DNA of 39,710 nucleotides, from positions 1-39,710 of the forward strand of contig JAFSEW010000041.1 of assembly GCA_017435525.1 (NCBI GenBank). The letters run 5' to 3'. Shown here in pieces: positions 1 through 7,272 of this stretch. The notes below the pieces were generated by a model. It worked only from the letters and a program-made list of their open reading frames with translations, was not told the origin of the DNA and did no database searches. Position 1 is the first letter of the stretch. Each line of letters opens with the position of its first letter. Source of the DNA: Oscillospiraceae bacterium (GTDB taxonomy: Bacteria; Bacillota; Clostridia; Oscillospirales; Oscillospiraceae). The position numbers and the translations under genes were made by a program.

Positions 1-434
1 ACGACGTCGGAGTACATCTGGATGAAACGGCGGTAGCAGTCGTAAGCCCAACGGGGGTTGCCGGACTTGGCAGCCAGAACCTCAACGACTTCCTCGTTCA
101 GGCCCAGGTTCAGAATGGTATCCATCATGCCGGGCATGGATGCTCTGGCACCGGAACGGACGGAGACCAGCAGGGGGTTCTCCTTGTCACCGAACTTCTT
201 GCCGGTGATTTCTTCCAGCTTCGCAACATGCTCCATGATCTGAGCCTGGATATCAGCGTTGATCATGCGGCCATCTTCGTAATACTTGGTGCAGGCTTCG
301 GTGGAAACAGTGAAGCCCTGGGGAACAGGCAGGCCGATGTTGGTCATCTCTGCCAGGTTTGCGCCCTTACCGCCCAGCAGCTCACGCATGGAGCCATTGC
401 CTTCGGTAAACAGGTAAACATACTTGTGAGACAT
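1..434 (-). CDS. ppdK: Pyruvate, phosphate dikinase, N-terminal part (cut by window edge)
   Basis: Only the first 144 codons are present; the gene continues beyond position 1. The product interconverts pyruvate, ATP and phosphate with phosphoenolpyruvate, AMP and pyrophosphate in the cytoplasm. The visible residues match the start of the ATP-grasp domain of PPDK: the KYVYLF opening, the glycine-rich [10 protein letters not shown] segment, [14 protein letters not shown], and [19 protein letters not shown]. The start is the ATG at 432-434, preceded by an AAAGGGG ribosome site about 11 bases upstream. The 5' leader contains a small GCGGC/GCCGC stem closed by a GAAA tetraloop (463-476). In anaerobic Clostridia this enzyme commonly serves pyrophosphate-linked glycolysis or gluconeogenesis. 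Confidence 0.95.
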   Translation of the reverse strand, partial: MSHKYVYLFTEGNGSMRELLGGKGANLAEMTNIGLPVPQGFTVSTEACTKYYEDGRMINADIQAQIMEHVAKLEEITGKKFGDKENPLLVSVRSGARASMPGMMDTILNLGLNEEVVEVLAAKSGNPRWAYDCYRRFIQMYSDV

Positions 435-509
435 TTTTGGTATTACCCCTTTCGTTTAATAAGCGGCTTTCGCCGCCGGATTTGACTTGACATATTTTTA
501 CGCGCATAT

Positions 510-538
510 ACTATAGCACACGGAAGGATAAAATGCAA
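510..538 (-). promoter_or_regulatory. Promoter of ppdK
   Basis: On the minus strand TTGCAT (533-538) and TATAGT (510-515) are separated by exactly 17 bases. The transcript would have a leader of about 70 bases containing a short GNRA-capped hairpin. Confidence 0.6.
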
Positions 539-611
539 ACCTTTTTATGGGAAAAACTTAAATTTTTTGCCTTTTGTGAAAACTTCCCCAACTACTGGCC
601 GAAATGCAAAG

Positions 612-639
612 GCAGGTTTCGCAAAACGGCGAAACCTGC
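612..639 (-). terminator. Probable terminator after lexA
   Basis: An 11-base perfect stem (612-622 with 629-639) and a six-base loop lie just after the lexA stop codon. The following T content on the minus strand is modest, so termination may be partial. Confidence 0.5.
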
Positions 640-649
640 TTGAAAACCC

Positions 650-1228
650 TTAATATTCCCGATACACGGCCTTCACAATCCCGATAATTTCCGCCTGGGA
701 GCCGTCAATGGGATCGAAGGCGGGGTTCTCCGGCAGCAGCCATACCTGGCCGTTTTTCCGGCTCAGACGCTTCACGGTGGCTTCGTCTTCGATCCGGGCC
801 ACCACGATCTGGCCGTCATCGGCGCATTCCTGGGGGCGCACCACCACCCGGTCACCGTCCAGGATACCGGCACCCATCATACTCTCGCCCCGGACCCGGA
901 GGGCAAAGCACCGGGGGTCACCTTCCCAGGGCATGGTTCCCTCCTGGTTTTCCACCGCCAGAATGGGCAGACCTGCCGTAACCACGCCCACCACCGGGAT
1001 CTGGCCGGGACGCTGGGCGGTAACGATGGCCCGTTTGCGGCCCTTGGCACCGGGGTCCTGAAGCATCCCCTTCTCCTGCAGCTGCCGCAGATGATAGCTC
1101 ACAGACGCGGTGGACCGCAGACCCACCGCCGCACCGATCTCCCGCACAGAGGGGGCATAGCCGTTCTGCTGGACAAATTGGTTTACATAATCAAGGATCT
1201 GCTGCGCCTTATCGCTGGTTCTGGGCAT
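650..1228 (-). CDS. lexA: LexA repressor (SOS response)
   Basis: A 192-residue LexA. The N-terminal winged helix-turn-helix reads PSVREIGAAVGL followed by SVSYHLRQLQEKG. The C-terminal S24-type self-cleaving domain has the Ala-Gly cleavage site in VVTAGLP, the catalytic serine in RGESMM and the catalytic lysine in EATVKRL. It represses DNA-damage genes until RecA filaments stimulate its self-cleavage. I chose the ATG at 1226-1228 because AGGAGA lies about 8 bases before it; the ATG at 1252 has no ribosome site. LexA-box-like sequences upstream indicate self-repression. It stands alone, between ppdK and a repeat. Confidence 0.95.
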   Translation of the reverse strand: MPRTSDKAQQILDYVNQFVQQNGYAPSVREIGAAVGLRSTASVSYHLRQLQEKGMLQDPGAKGRKRAIVTAQRPGQIPVVGVVTAGLPILAVENQEGTMPWEGDPRCFALRVRGESMMGAGILDGDRVVVRPQECADDGQIVVARIEDEATVKRLSRKNGQVWLLPENPAFDPIDGSQAEIIGIVKAVYREY

Positions 1229-1259
1229 GGCCATCTCTCCTAAACAGTTCATTTGCCCT

Positions 1260-1310
1260 ATTATAGCACAAACATTCGAAAAAAGAAAGTAATTTTTCGA
1301 ACATTTGCTT
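1260..1310 (-). promoter_or_regulatory. lexA promoter with two LexA-box-like operators
   Basis: The -10 TATAAT is at 1260-1265 on the minus strand. Two sequences resemble the Gram-positive LexA box (CGAAC-N4-GTTC type): CGAACATTTGCTT at 1298-1310 and, on the other strand, CGAATGTTTG ending at 1269. They bracket a perfect 9-base inverted repeat, TTCGAAAAA at 1275-1283 and TTTTTCGAA at 1293-1301. The arrangement fits autoregulation of lexA. Confidence 0.6.
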
Positions 1311-1354
1311 TAAAAATTCCCCGCAGCATCCCGGCAGACTTTCTCTTGGGGTGC

Positions 1355-1464
1355 GGATTCTTCGGCTACGCATCTTCGATGCGAGCCTCAGAATGACAGC
1401 AAGAATGGGGGAAGCCGATTCTTTCGCATGTCATTCTGAGCAAGCGCAGCGCGCCGAAGAATCC
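1355..1464. repeat. Inverted extragenic repeat (CATTCTGAG family)
   Basis: About 110 bases with imperfectly complementary ends: GGATTCTTCGG at the left pairs with CCGAAGAATCC at the right, and TCAGAATGACA pairs with TGTCATTCTGA inside. Elements with the core CATTCTGAGC...CGAAGAATC are dispersed in many gut Firmicutes genomes, as non-coding palindromic or MITE-like units. No open frame lies inside. Confidence 0.65.
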
Positions 1465-1472
1465 GTTTCCCT

Positions 1473-1507
1473 AAAAAACTCCCGGCAGCAAGCTGCCGGG
1501 AGTTTTT
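1473..1507 (-). terminator. Intrinsic terminator of glmM
   Basis: A 12-base perfect stem (1478-1489 with 1492-1503) with a very tight loop, flanked by six A on the left and five T on the right. It therefore has a U-tract in either direction. It lies directly after the glmM stop codon. Confidence 0.85.
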
Positions 1508-1511
1508 GATC

Positions 1512-2894
1512 TTACACTCTTGCGTGGCCTCTGGCGCAGATCACATCCACCACATCGTCCACATATTTCTGGCATTCTTCTTCCGTGGCAGCTTCCACCA
1601 TCACCCGGATCACAGGCTCGGTGCCGGATTCCCGGACCAGGATGCGGCCGGTGTCCCCCAGGGCTTCCGCCACGGCAGCCACAGCCTTCTGCACTTCGGG
1701 GTCGTTCTGGGCATCGGGCTTGGATTTGACCTTCACATTTTTCAGCACCTGGGGATAGATGGTCAGATCCTCGCACAGCTGGCTCAGCTTCTTCTTCCGG
1801 GCCAGCATCACTTCCATTACCTTCAGGCTGGTGAGGATGCCGTCGCCGGTGGTGGCGTACTTGCTGATGATGATATGGCCGCTCTGCTCACCGCCTACCC
1901 GGCAGTGGTTCTGCACCATATACTCATACACATACTTGTCGCCCACCTTGGTTTTGGCGTACTCGATACCCTTCTTGTCGAAGGCCTTGTACAGGCCGAA
2001 ATTGCTCATCACGGTGGTGACCACGGTGTTGTTATCCAGCTGACCCCGCTCCTTCATGTAGCAGCCCAGAAGATACAGGATATGGTCGCCGGTGACCACA
2101 TTGCCCTTTTCATCCACGCACAGGCACCGGTCAGCGTCGCCGTCGTAGGCAAAGCCCACATCCAGGCCGTTATCCACCACAAATTTCTGCAGCACCTGGA
2201 TATGGGTGGAGCCTGCATTGCGGTTGATATTGGTGCCGTCGGGCTCGGCGTTGATTACATAGGTCTTGGCACCCAGGGCATCGAACACGCTCTTGGCAAT
2301 GTTCCAGGAGGAGCCGTTGGCGCAGTCCAGACCCACCTTGATACCCTTGAAGGAGAACACGCCCAGGCTGATCAGGTAGCCGATATAGCGGTTACGGCCG
2401 GAGACATAGTCCACCGTGCGGCCGATCTTTTCCCGGGTGGCGAAGGGGATTTCCTCGTAATGGGCGCCGAATACATTCAGGTCGCCGTCGATATAGGCTT
2501 CCACCAGGTCGATGGTTTCCTGATCCATCTTCTCGCCGTTGCCGTTGAGCAGCTTGATGCCGTTGTCATAGAAGGGGTTGTGAGAGGCGGAGATCATGAC
2601 GCCGCAGTCAAATTCGTCCATCCGGGTCACATAGGCCACGGAGGGGGTGGTGGTGACATGCAGCAGATAGGCATCGGCACCGGATGCGGTGATGCCCGCA
2701 GCCAGGGTGTACTCAAACATGTAGGAAGAGCGCCGGGTATCCTTGCCGATGAGGATCTTGGCAGGCTCTGCACCGGCGGGGCGCTTGATATTATAGTACC
2801 AACCCAGGAAGCGGCCTACCTTATAGGCATGGTCCGCCGTCAGGTTTACATTGGCTTCTCCACGGAAGCCGTCAGTTCCGAAATATTTTCCCAT
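1512..2894 (-). CDS. glmM: Phosphoglucosamine mutase
   Basis: A 460-residue protein of the alpha-D-phosphohexomutase family, close to the usual GlmM length. It converts glucosamine-6-phosphate to glucosamine-1-phosphate for UDP-GlcNAc and so for peptidoglycan. Visible hallmarks are the N-terminal GTDGFRGEAN, the phosphoserine loop ISASHNPFYDNGIK with the active serine near residue 104, the metal loop DGDADR, and the C-terminal phosphate-binding RESGTEPVIRVM. AAGGAG lies 7 bases before the ATG. It follows the GlmU-C-like gene by 14 bases, so both are probably one transcript serving amino-sugar nucleotide synthesis. Confidence 0.95.
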   Translation of the reverse strand: MGKYFGTDGFRGEANVNLTADHAYKVGRFLGWYYNIKRPAGAEPAKILIGKDTRRSSYMFEYTLAAGITASGADAYLLHVTTTPSVAYVTRMDEFDCGVMISASHNPFYDNGIKLLNGNGEKMDQETIDLVEAYIDGDLNVFGAHYEEIPFATREKIGRTVDYVSGRNRYIGYLISLGVFSFKGIKVGLDCANGSSWNIAKSVFDALGAKTYVINAEPDGTNINRNAGSTHIQVLQKFVVDNGLDVGFAYDGDADRCLCVDEKGNVVTGDHILYLLGCYMKERGQLDNNTVVTTVMSNFGLYKAFDKKGIEYAKTKVGDKYVYEYMVQNHCRVGGEQSGHIIISKYATTGDGILTSLKVMEVMLARKKKLSQLCEDLTIYPQVLKNVKVKSKPDAQNDPEVQKAVAAVAEALGDTGRILVRESGTEPVIRVMVEAATEEECQKYVDDVVDVICARGHARV

Positions 2895-2908
2895 AGGATA
2901 GCTCCTTT

Positions 2909-3565
2909 TCAGCGTTTGGGGGTAATGGTATCGTCCTTCTTGTAGATGCTGCGCTCCGGCACAACGCCCCGGACGCAGCTGGTGGGATAGACCATGGAAT
3001 CTCTGCCGATGACAGTGCCGGGATTCAGCACACTGTTGCAGCCGATCTCCACCCGGTCGCCCAGCAAGGCACCCACTTTTTTGATGCCCGTGGCAATGGG
3101 GGGCTGGGTGTGAATCACTACCAGGCTCTTGTCGGATTTGACATTGGAGGTAATGGAGCCTGCGCCCATGTGGGCCTTGTAGCCCAGGATGGAATCGCCC
3201 ACATAGTTGTAGTGGGGTACCTGTACGCCGTCAAACAAAATCACATTCTTCAGTTCGGTGGAATTGCCCACCACGCAGTTTTCTCCCACCAGGGCATTGC
3301 CCCGGATAAAGGCGCAGTGACGCACTTCGGTACCCGCTCCGATGATGCAGGGCGCGCCCAGGTAAGCGGTGGGGGCTACCTTTGCGCTGCGGTGGACCCA
3401 GACATTGGAAGAAACTTCTAAGAAATCGTCTTTATTCAGTGTTGCACCCAGCTCCAGAATAAAAGCCTTGATCCCGGGCAGAGCCTCCCAGGGATAGGTG
3501 AAGCGGGCAAGATATTCCTTTGCTGCCGTATGCTCCAAATCGTAAAGAGAATTGATGTTGCACAT
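2909..3565 (-). CDS. Left-handed beta-helix acyltransferase-like protein (GlmU C-terminal-like)
   Basis: A 218-residue protein that is mostly hexapeptide-repeat left-handed beta-helix from about residue 55 to 205 (for example CIIGAGTEVRHCAFIRGN, HMGAGSITSNVKSDKS, VIGRDSMVYPTSCVRG). It resembles the acetyltransferase half of GlmU, but the N-terminal nucleotidyltransferase half is missing and is replaced by a short helical segment. It sits in one operon with glmM, which supports a role in UDP-GlcNAc supply, probably acetylation of glucosamine-1-phosphate or a related sugar. The precise substrate is an inference. A second gene for the uridylyl step would have to lie elsewhere. Confidence 0.75.
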   Translation of the reverse strand: MCNINSLYDLEHTAAKEYLARFTYPWEALPGIKAFILELGATLNKDDFLEVSSNVWVHRSAKVAPTAYLGAPCIIGAGTEVRHCAFIRGNALVGENCVVGNSTELKNVILFDGVQVPHYNYVGDSILGYKAHMGAGSITSNVKSDKSLVVIHTQPPIATGIKKVGALLGDRVEIGCNSVLNPGTVIGRDSMVYPTSCVRGVVPERSIYKKDDTITPKR

Positions 3566-3606
3566 AGAAAAAAGACCTTTCTGCAGGACAGTCTCCTGCG
3601 CATGCG

Positions 3607-3635
3607 ATTATACCACAAATGATATTCAGAATCAA
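3607..3635 (-). promoter_or_regulatory. Promoter of the GlmU-like/glmM operon
   Basis: Minus strand: TTGATT (3630-3635), a 17-base spacer and TATAAT (3607-3612). Confidence 0.7.
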
Positions 3636-3670
3636 TATTTTTTTGGATAGCCCGGGTTTTGACAAGGCTC

Positions 3671-3699
3671 TTGCATATTTTCCCGGGGCGAATTATAAT
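3671..3699 (+). promoter_or_regulatory. Promoter of the thrE-like pair
   Basis: TTGCAT (3671-3676), a 17-base spacer and TATAAT (3694-3699). The start codon follows 28 bases later behind AAAGGAGG. Confidence 0.7.
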
Positions 3700-3727
3700 A
3701 GGGATATTCCAAAAAAGGAGGTGCGCC

Positions 3728-4492
3728 ATGCATCCGGAACAACTGCTGACATGCGCCCTGGATATGGGCGAAATGATGCTGATCAGCGGCGCGGAAATCG
3801 GCCGTGTGGAAAACACCGTGCAGCTGATCTGCGCTGCCTACGGCTGCAGGCGCACGGATGTTTTCACCATCACCTCTTCCATGGTGGTGTCCATTGAGGA
3901 TCGGGATCGGAAGTTCTACACCCAGACCCGCCGGATCACCGGCACCCAGACCAATCTCTCCCGGCTGGATCAGCTGAACAGCCTTTCCCGGGAGATCTGC
4001 GCCAAGAAGCCCAGCTACAGCTTTATTCAGGCCAAGCTGCGGATCATCCGGGAGATGCGTCCCTACCCCCTGTGGTTCCGGGCCGTATCCAGCGCCCTGA
4101 TCGCCGGTGCCTTTACGGTATTTTTCGGCGGCGGCTGGGCGGATATGGTGGTGTCCGCCATTTTGGGCTTCGCCCTGTGTTTTTGCACCCATTGGCTGCA
4201 GCGAGCCGGCATGAACCAGATCTTTGTCAATGTGGTGGCCAGCTTCCTGGTATCCCTGGCAGCCATTGCCCTGGTGGGCGCCCATTGTGGGCAGGATGTC
4301 AACAAAATCATCATCGGCAACATTATGCTGCTGATTCCCGGCATTGCCCTGACAAATTCCCTGCGGGATATGATCAGCGGCGATATCATGTCCGGCATGC
4401 TGCGGTTTTTTGATGCCATTCTGGTGGCTGCGGCCATTGCCGCGGGCTACATTCTGGCGGCGCAGCTGATAGGAGGTAGCCTATGGATCTGA
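3728..4492 (+). CDS. Threonine/serine exporter ThrE-type, large subunit (DUF1212 family)
   Basis: A 254-residue membrane protein. The N-terminal soluble part (residues 1-110) carries the family features: LDMGEMMLISGAEIGRVENTV, then the TDVFTITSSMVVS strand. About five hydrophobic helices follow. In Corynebacterium ThrE this part and the DUF3815 part form one exporter; here, as in many Firmicutes and in YjjP/YjjB, they are two genes. The start at 3728 was chosen for the AAAGGAGG site directly before it. The next gene overlaps by 10 bases, so both subunits are made together. The transported substrate (threonine, serine or a dicarboxylate, as for YjjPB) cannot be told from sequence. Confidence 0.85.
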   Translation: MHPEQLLTCALDMGEMMLISGAEIGRVENTVQLICAAYGCRRTDVFTITSSMVVSIEDRDRKFYTQTRRITGTQTNLSRLDQLNSLSREICAKKPSYSFIQAKLRIIREMRPYPLWFRAVSSALIAGAFTVFFGGGWADMVVSAILGFALCFCTHWLQRAGMNQIFVNVVASFLVSLAAIALVGAHCGQDVNKIIIGNIMLLIPGIALTNSLRDMISGDIMSGMLRFFDAILVAAAIAAGYILAAQLIGGSLWI

Positions 4493-4956
4493 CAGGACTG
4501 ATTCAGATTTTCACCGGTTTTCTGGGCAGCCTGGGTTTTTCCATCCTGTTCAATATCCGGGGCAGAAAGCTCTGGGTCGCATCTCTGGGCGGCCTGATCT
4601 CCTGGACCATTTTTTTGCTGCTGGAGCCGGTTTTCCCGGGGGAAGCCTCCCGGTATTTCTTCGCGGCAGCGGCGGTTACCGTGTATTCCGAGGTGTTCGC
4701 CCGGATTCTGAAAACCCCCACCACCACCTTCCTGGTATCCTCCATCGTGCCCCTGATTCCCGGCGGCTCATTGTACTACACCATGAATTACGCCCTCAAC
4801 GAGCAGTGGGATCTGTTCGTGCAGAAGGCCTTCTCCACCTTGGAGCTGGCCCTGGCTCTGGCTGTTGGCATCATCGCCATCACCACCCTGACCCGGATGC
4901 AGACCGCCCTGCGCCGCAAGCTGAAAAGCCCGGAATTTCACACGATATTCCACTGA
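4483..4956 (+). CDS. ThrE-type exporter, small membrane subunit (DUF3815 family)
   Basis: A 157-residue integral membrane protein with four to five hydrophobic helices and the family motif VSSIVPLIPGGSLYYTM. It starts inside the 3' end of the preceding gene, behind an AGGAGG site. It is the partner of the DUF1212 protein and together they should form a complete secondary exporter in the cytoplasmic membrane. Confidence 0.85.
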   Translation: MDLTGLIQIFTGFLGSLGFSILFNIRGRKLWVASLGGLISWTIFLLLEPVFPGEASRYFFAAAAVTVYSEVFARILKTPTTTFLVSSIVPLIPGGSLYYTMNYALNEQWDLFVQKAFSTLELALALAVGIIAITTLTRMQTALRRKLKSPEFHTIFH

Positions 4957-4971
4957 GACACCCCAACATAA

Positions 4972-5002
4972 AAATCCCGCGATCGTTTGGATCGCGGGAT
5001 TT
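4972..5002. terminator. Bidirectional terminator between convergent genes
   Basis: A 13-base perfect stem (4972-4984 with 4990-5002) and a 5-base loop lie between the exporter pair (plus) and the PlsC-like gene (minus). Short A and T runs flank both sides. Confidence 0.8.
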
Positions 5003-5004
5003 GT

Positions 5005-6279
5005 TTACTCTTTCACTCTGCGGCGCTTTTTCATTTTATACAGCTCTTCCACGGCCATGCGGGTCTTAGCCACGCAGTCGCCGCCCTTGGGGAAACAGAA
5101 GTACAGCACATCGTGGTCACCCAGGCAGATCACATCGCCGATCTCATACCACAGATAGTCCACATTGATGCTGTGGCCGGAAAGGGGACTCTGGGTGTAG
5201 TTCAGCTTGCCGTCGCAGCCGGTGAGCCGGAAGCCTTCGCTGTCGTGCACCAGACGGCCGGAGCCTACCATATAGATAGCCTTATAATCCACCAGCACAC
5301 CGATCTCCACCTCCCGGTCCAGCCGGTAGGTGCCGTCTTCCAATTCCTTCTTCACCTGCTGGCGCTGCCAGCGGTACCAGTCGGGAATGTGGTCAAAGCG
5401 GGTGTCCCCATCGGTGGCTTTCATAAAGCCGGTTTCCGTCAGTTCATACTGCTTGCCGCAATTGCGGCAGGTCCAGTGGACGCCCTTGCCTTCGGTGTTG
5501 CCCTCGGTATCACAGTGGGGACAGCGGAAGAGAATCCGATTCAGGCCGTCAGCCCGGAAAGGCTCGTCGATGATCACGCCGTTTTCCTGCTGATAGCGGA
5601 ACTGGTCAAAGCCGAAGGCGGCATCCAGCCCGGCATCCAGCTCTGCCACGGTTTTTTCCTTGATCTCCTGGGCGGTGAACAGGCAGGTTACATCCGCACG
5701 GACTTTCACCTTGCGGATCTGCAGGCCGTTATACAAAGGGTCTCTGGCAAAAGCGCCCTGGGTGATTACCGTCACCACCGGCACACCCAGCTTCTTCATC
5801 AGCACGCCCAGCTTCCGGGGCAGTTGGGTGGTGGTGCCGTCAAAGGAATAGCCCGCCTCCGGGTACATCAGCACACTGGTTTTCTTCTCCTTCAGCATAT
5901 ACTCCATGTCCTTGATCAGGGTCATGTCGCTGAGGAATTTCCGGGTGGGGATACAGCCGATAAGCCGCATCAGCCACTCCATGCCCACAAAGCTGTCCAC
6001 AGAAGCTACGATGGCATATTTTCTGGGATAGAAAATGGCGGAAGCCACCTTCATATCCGTGAAGCTGGAATGGTTCATCAGGATCAGCATGGGCTCCTTG
6101 GGGTCCAGCAGCTCCATCCGGTGCTTTTCGTAGGTAAATTTCGTCTTCCACAAAGAGGGGATGCTGCCGACGCGGATCACAGACTGCAGCGCAAACAGGG
6201 GCTTCAGGGGTTTCTTGTGCTTGGGTCGGGGCAGGGCCATGACCTTGTCATAGTCCATTTTCTTGGTGGGGATCTTCAT
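5005..6279 (-). CDS. PlsC-like acyltransferase with C-terminal zinc ribbon
   Basis: A 424-residue protein. Residues about 45-230 are an LPLAT/PlsC acyltransferase: the catalytic NHX4D motif is N69-H70...D75, and the usual PEGTR block appears as YPEAGYSFDG (140-148). The family transfers fatty acyl groups to lysophosphatidic acid or similar acceptors at the membrane. Residues 251-280 form a zinc ribbon with C253-x2-C256 and C271-x2-C274. The remaining 140 residues look like a beta-rich domain of unknown role. There is no obvious transmembrane helix. A GGAG site lies 8 bases before the ATG. The acceptor substrate is not known; lysophospholipid is an inference. Confidence 0.8.
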   Translation of the reverse strand: MKIPTKKMDYDKVMALPRPKHKKPLKPLFALQSVIRVGSIPSLWKTKFTYEKHRMELLDPKEPMLILMNHSSFTDMKVASAIFYPRKYAIVASVDSFVGMEWLMRLIGCIPTRKFLSDMTLIKDMEYMLKEKKTSVLMYPEAGYSFDGTTTQLPRKLGVLMKKLGVPVVTVITQGAFARDPLYNGLQIRKVKVRADVTCLFTAQEIKEKTVAELDAGLDAAFGFDQFRYQQENGVIIDEPFRADGLNRILFRCPHCDTEGNTEGKGVHWTCRNCGKQYELTETGFMKATDGDTRFDHIPDWYRWQRQQVKKELEDGTYRLDREVEIGVLVDYKAIYMVGSGRLVHDSEGFRLTGCDGKLNYTQSPLSGHSINVDYLWYEIGDVICLGDHDVLYFCFPKGGDCVAKTRMAVEELYKMKKRRRVKE

Positions 6280-6312
6280 AGACAGCGCTCCGATTCTATA
6301 AAATATATCCGC

Positions 6313-6341
6313 ATTGTACTATATCCCAGGGTCATTATCAA
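6313..6341 (-). promoter_or_regulatory. Promoter of the PlsC-like gene
   Basis: Minus strand: TTGATA (6336-6341), a 17-base spacer and TACAAT (6313-6318). Confidence 0.65.
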
Positions 6342-6368
6342 GGGAAAAGACACAATTTGTTCATAAAT

Positions 6369-6398
6369 TAAGGCGTGCCGGGAAATCGGCACGCCTTA
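6369..6398 (-). terminator. Terminator of the ymfF-ymfH-lgt operon
   Basis: A 12-base perfect stem (6369-6380 with 6387-6398) and a 6-base loop lie immediately after the lgt stop codon. The region beyond is AT-rich but lacks a clean U-tract. Confidence 0.6.
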
Positions 6399-6401
6399 CA
6401 T

Positions 6402-7271
6402 TCAGTTTTCTTCGGGGGTTGCTTCTTCCGCGGGGACTTCTGTCACCCGGTTGCAGAACATCTTTGCCTTGTCGTGGGGCCGGAAGGCCAGCACCACCAG
6501 CACTACCACCGCCGCAAAGCAGCTGATGGCCGCCAGCAGCTGGCTGACCCGGAAATTGCCCCAGTAGAGGCTGTCCACCCGCAGGCCTTCAATGAAGGTG
6601 CGGCCCAGGCCGTACCAGGCAACATAGCCCAGGGCGATCTGGCCGTCGTACTGCCGGTGCTTGCTGAGAACATGCAGCAGCACGAAGCCCAGGGCATTCC
6701 ACACGGATTCATACAGGAAGGTGGGATGGTAATACTCCACTTCCTGGGTAATGGTGTTGAACAGGCCCATCCGGAAAAAGCTCTCGGTAGCGGCGCCGAA
6801 GGCCTCCCGGTTGAAGAAATTGCCCCAGCGTCCCATACTCTGGCCGATGAGGAAGCCCAGGGCCACCAGATCCAGCAGCGCGGGAAGCTTCAGCTTTTTC
6901 ACCAGGCACAGCACCGTCACGCCGATGGCGGCGCCCAGCACACCGCCGTAGATGGCCAGGCCGCCCTCCCAGATGTAGAGCACCGAGATGGGGTTGTCAG
7001 CATAGCTCTCCCAGGAGAAAATGCAGTAGTACGCTCTGGCGCAAAGGATCGCAAAAGGGGTAACCCACAGCACGCCGTCCAGGATATCATCCTCCGTAAA
7101 GCCGAAGGTCTTGGCGCGCTTCATGCCGTACCAGACAGCCAGCAGCAAGCCGCAGGCAATCACCAGACCATAGAAATTGATGGTCAGCGGGCCCAGGTCG
7201 AAGCCCCGTCCGGGGTTCACTTCCAGACCCAGCCAGGGAAACGAAATGCTAGAATAATTGGCAGGATTCAT
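6402..7271 (-). CDS. lgt: Prolipoprotein diacylglyceryl transferase
   Basis: A 289-residue multi-pass membrane enzyme. It transfers diacylglycerol from phosphatidylglycerol to the lipobox cysteine of prolipoproteins, the first step of lipoprotein maturation. The Lgt signature GRWGNFFNREAFG is at residues 147-159, and WEGGLAIYGG (101-110) and HPTFLYES are also present. About seven hydrophobic segments are visible. The ATG follows the ymfH stop after one base; its AAGGAGG ribosome site lies inside the last codons of ymfH, so it is tightly coupled. At least two lipoproteins elsewhere in this window depend on such an enzyme. Confidence 0.95.
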   Translation of the reverse strand: MNPANYSSISFPWLGLEVNPGRGFDLGPLTINFYGLVIACGLLLAVWYGMKRAKTFGFTEDDILDGVLWVTPFAILCARAYYCIFSWESYADNPISVLYIWEGGLAIYGGVLGAAIGVTVLCLVKKLKLPALLDLVALGFLIGQSMGRWGNFFNREAFGAATESFFRMGLFNTITQEVEYYHPTFLYESVWNALGFVLLHVLSKHRQYDGQIALGYVAWYGLGRTFIEGLRVDSLYWGNFRVSQLLAAISCFAAVVVLVVLAFRPHDKAKMFCNRVTEVPAEEATPEEN

Positions 7272-7272
7272 A

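Noticed and set aside
1506-2945. Long plus-strand frame over glmM, and similar ones over 4987-6366, 9890-11482 and 17039-19099
   Set aside because: Same shadow effect: antisense to recognised genes, with no ribosome sites and no domain-like sequence.
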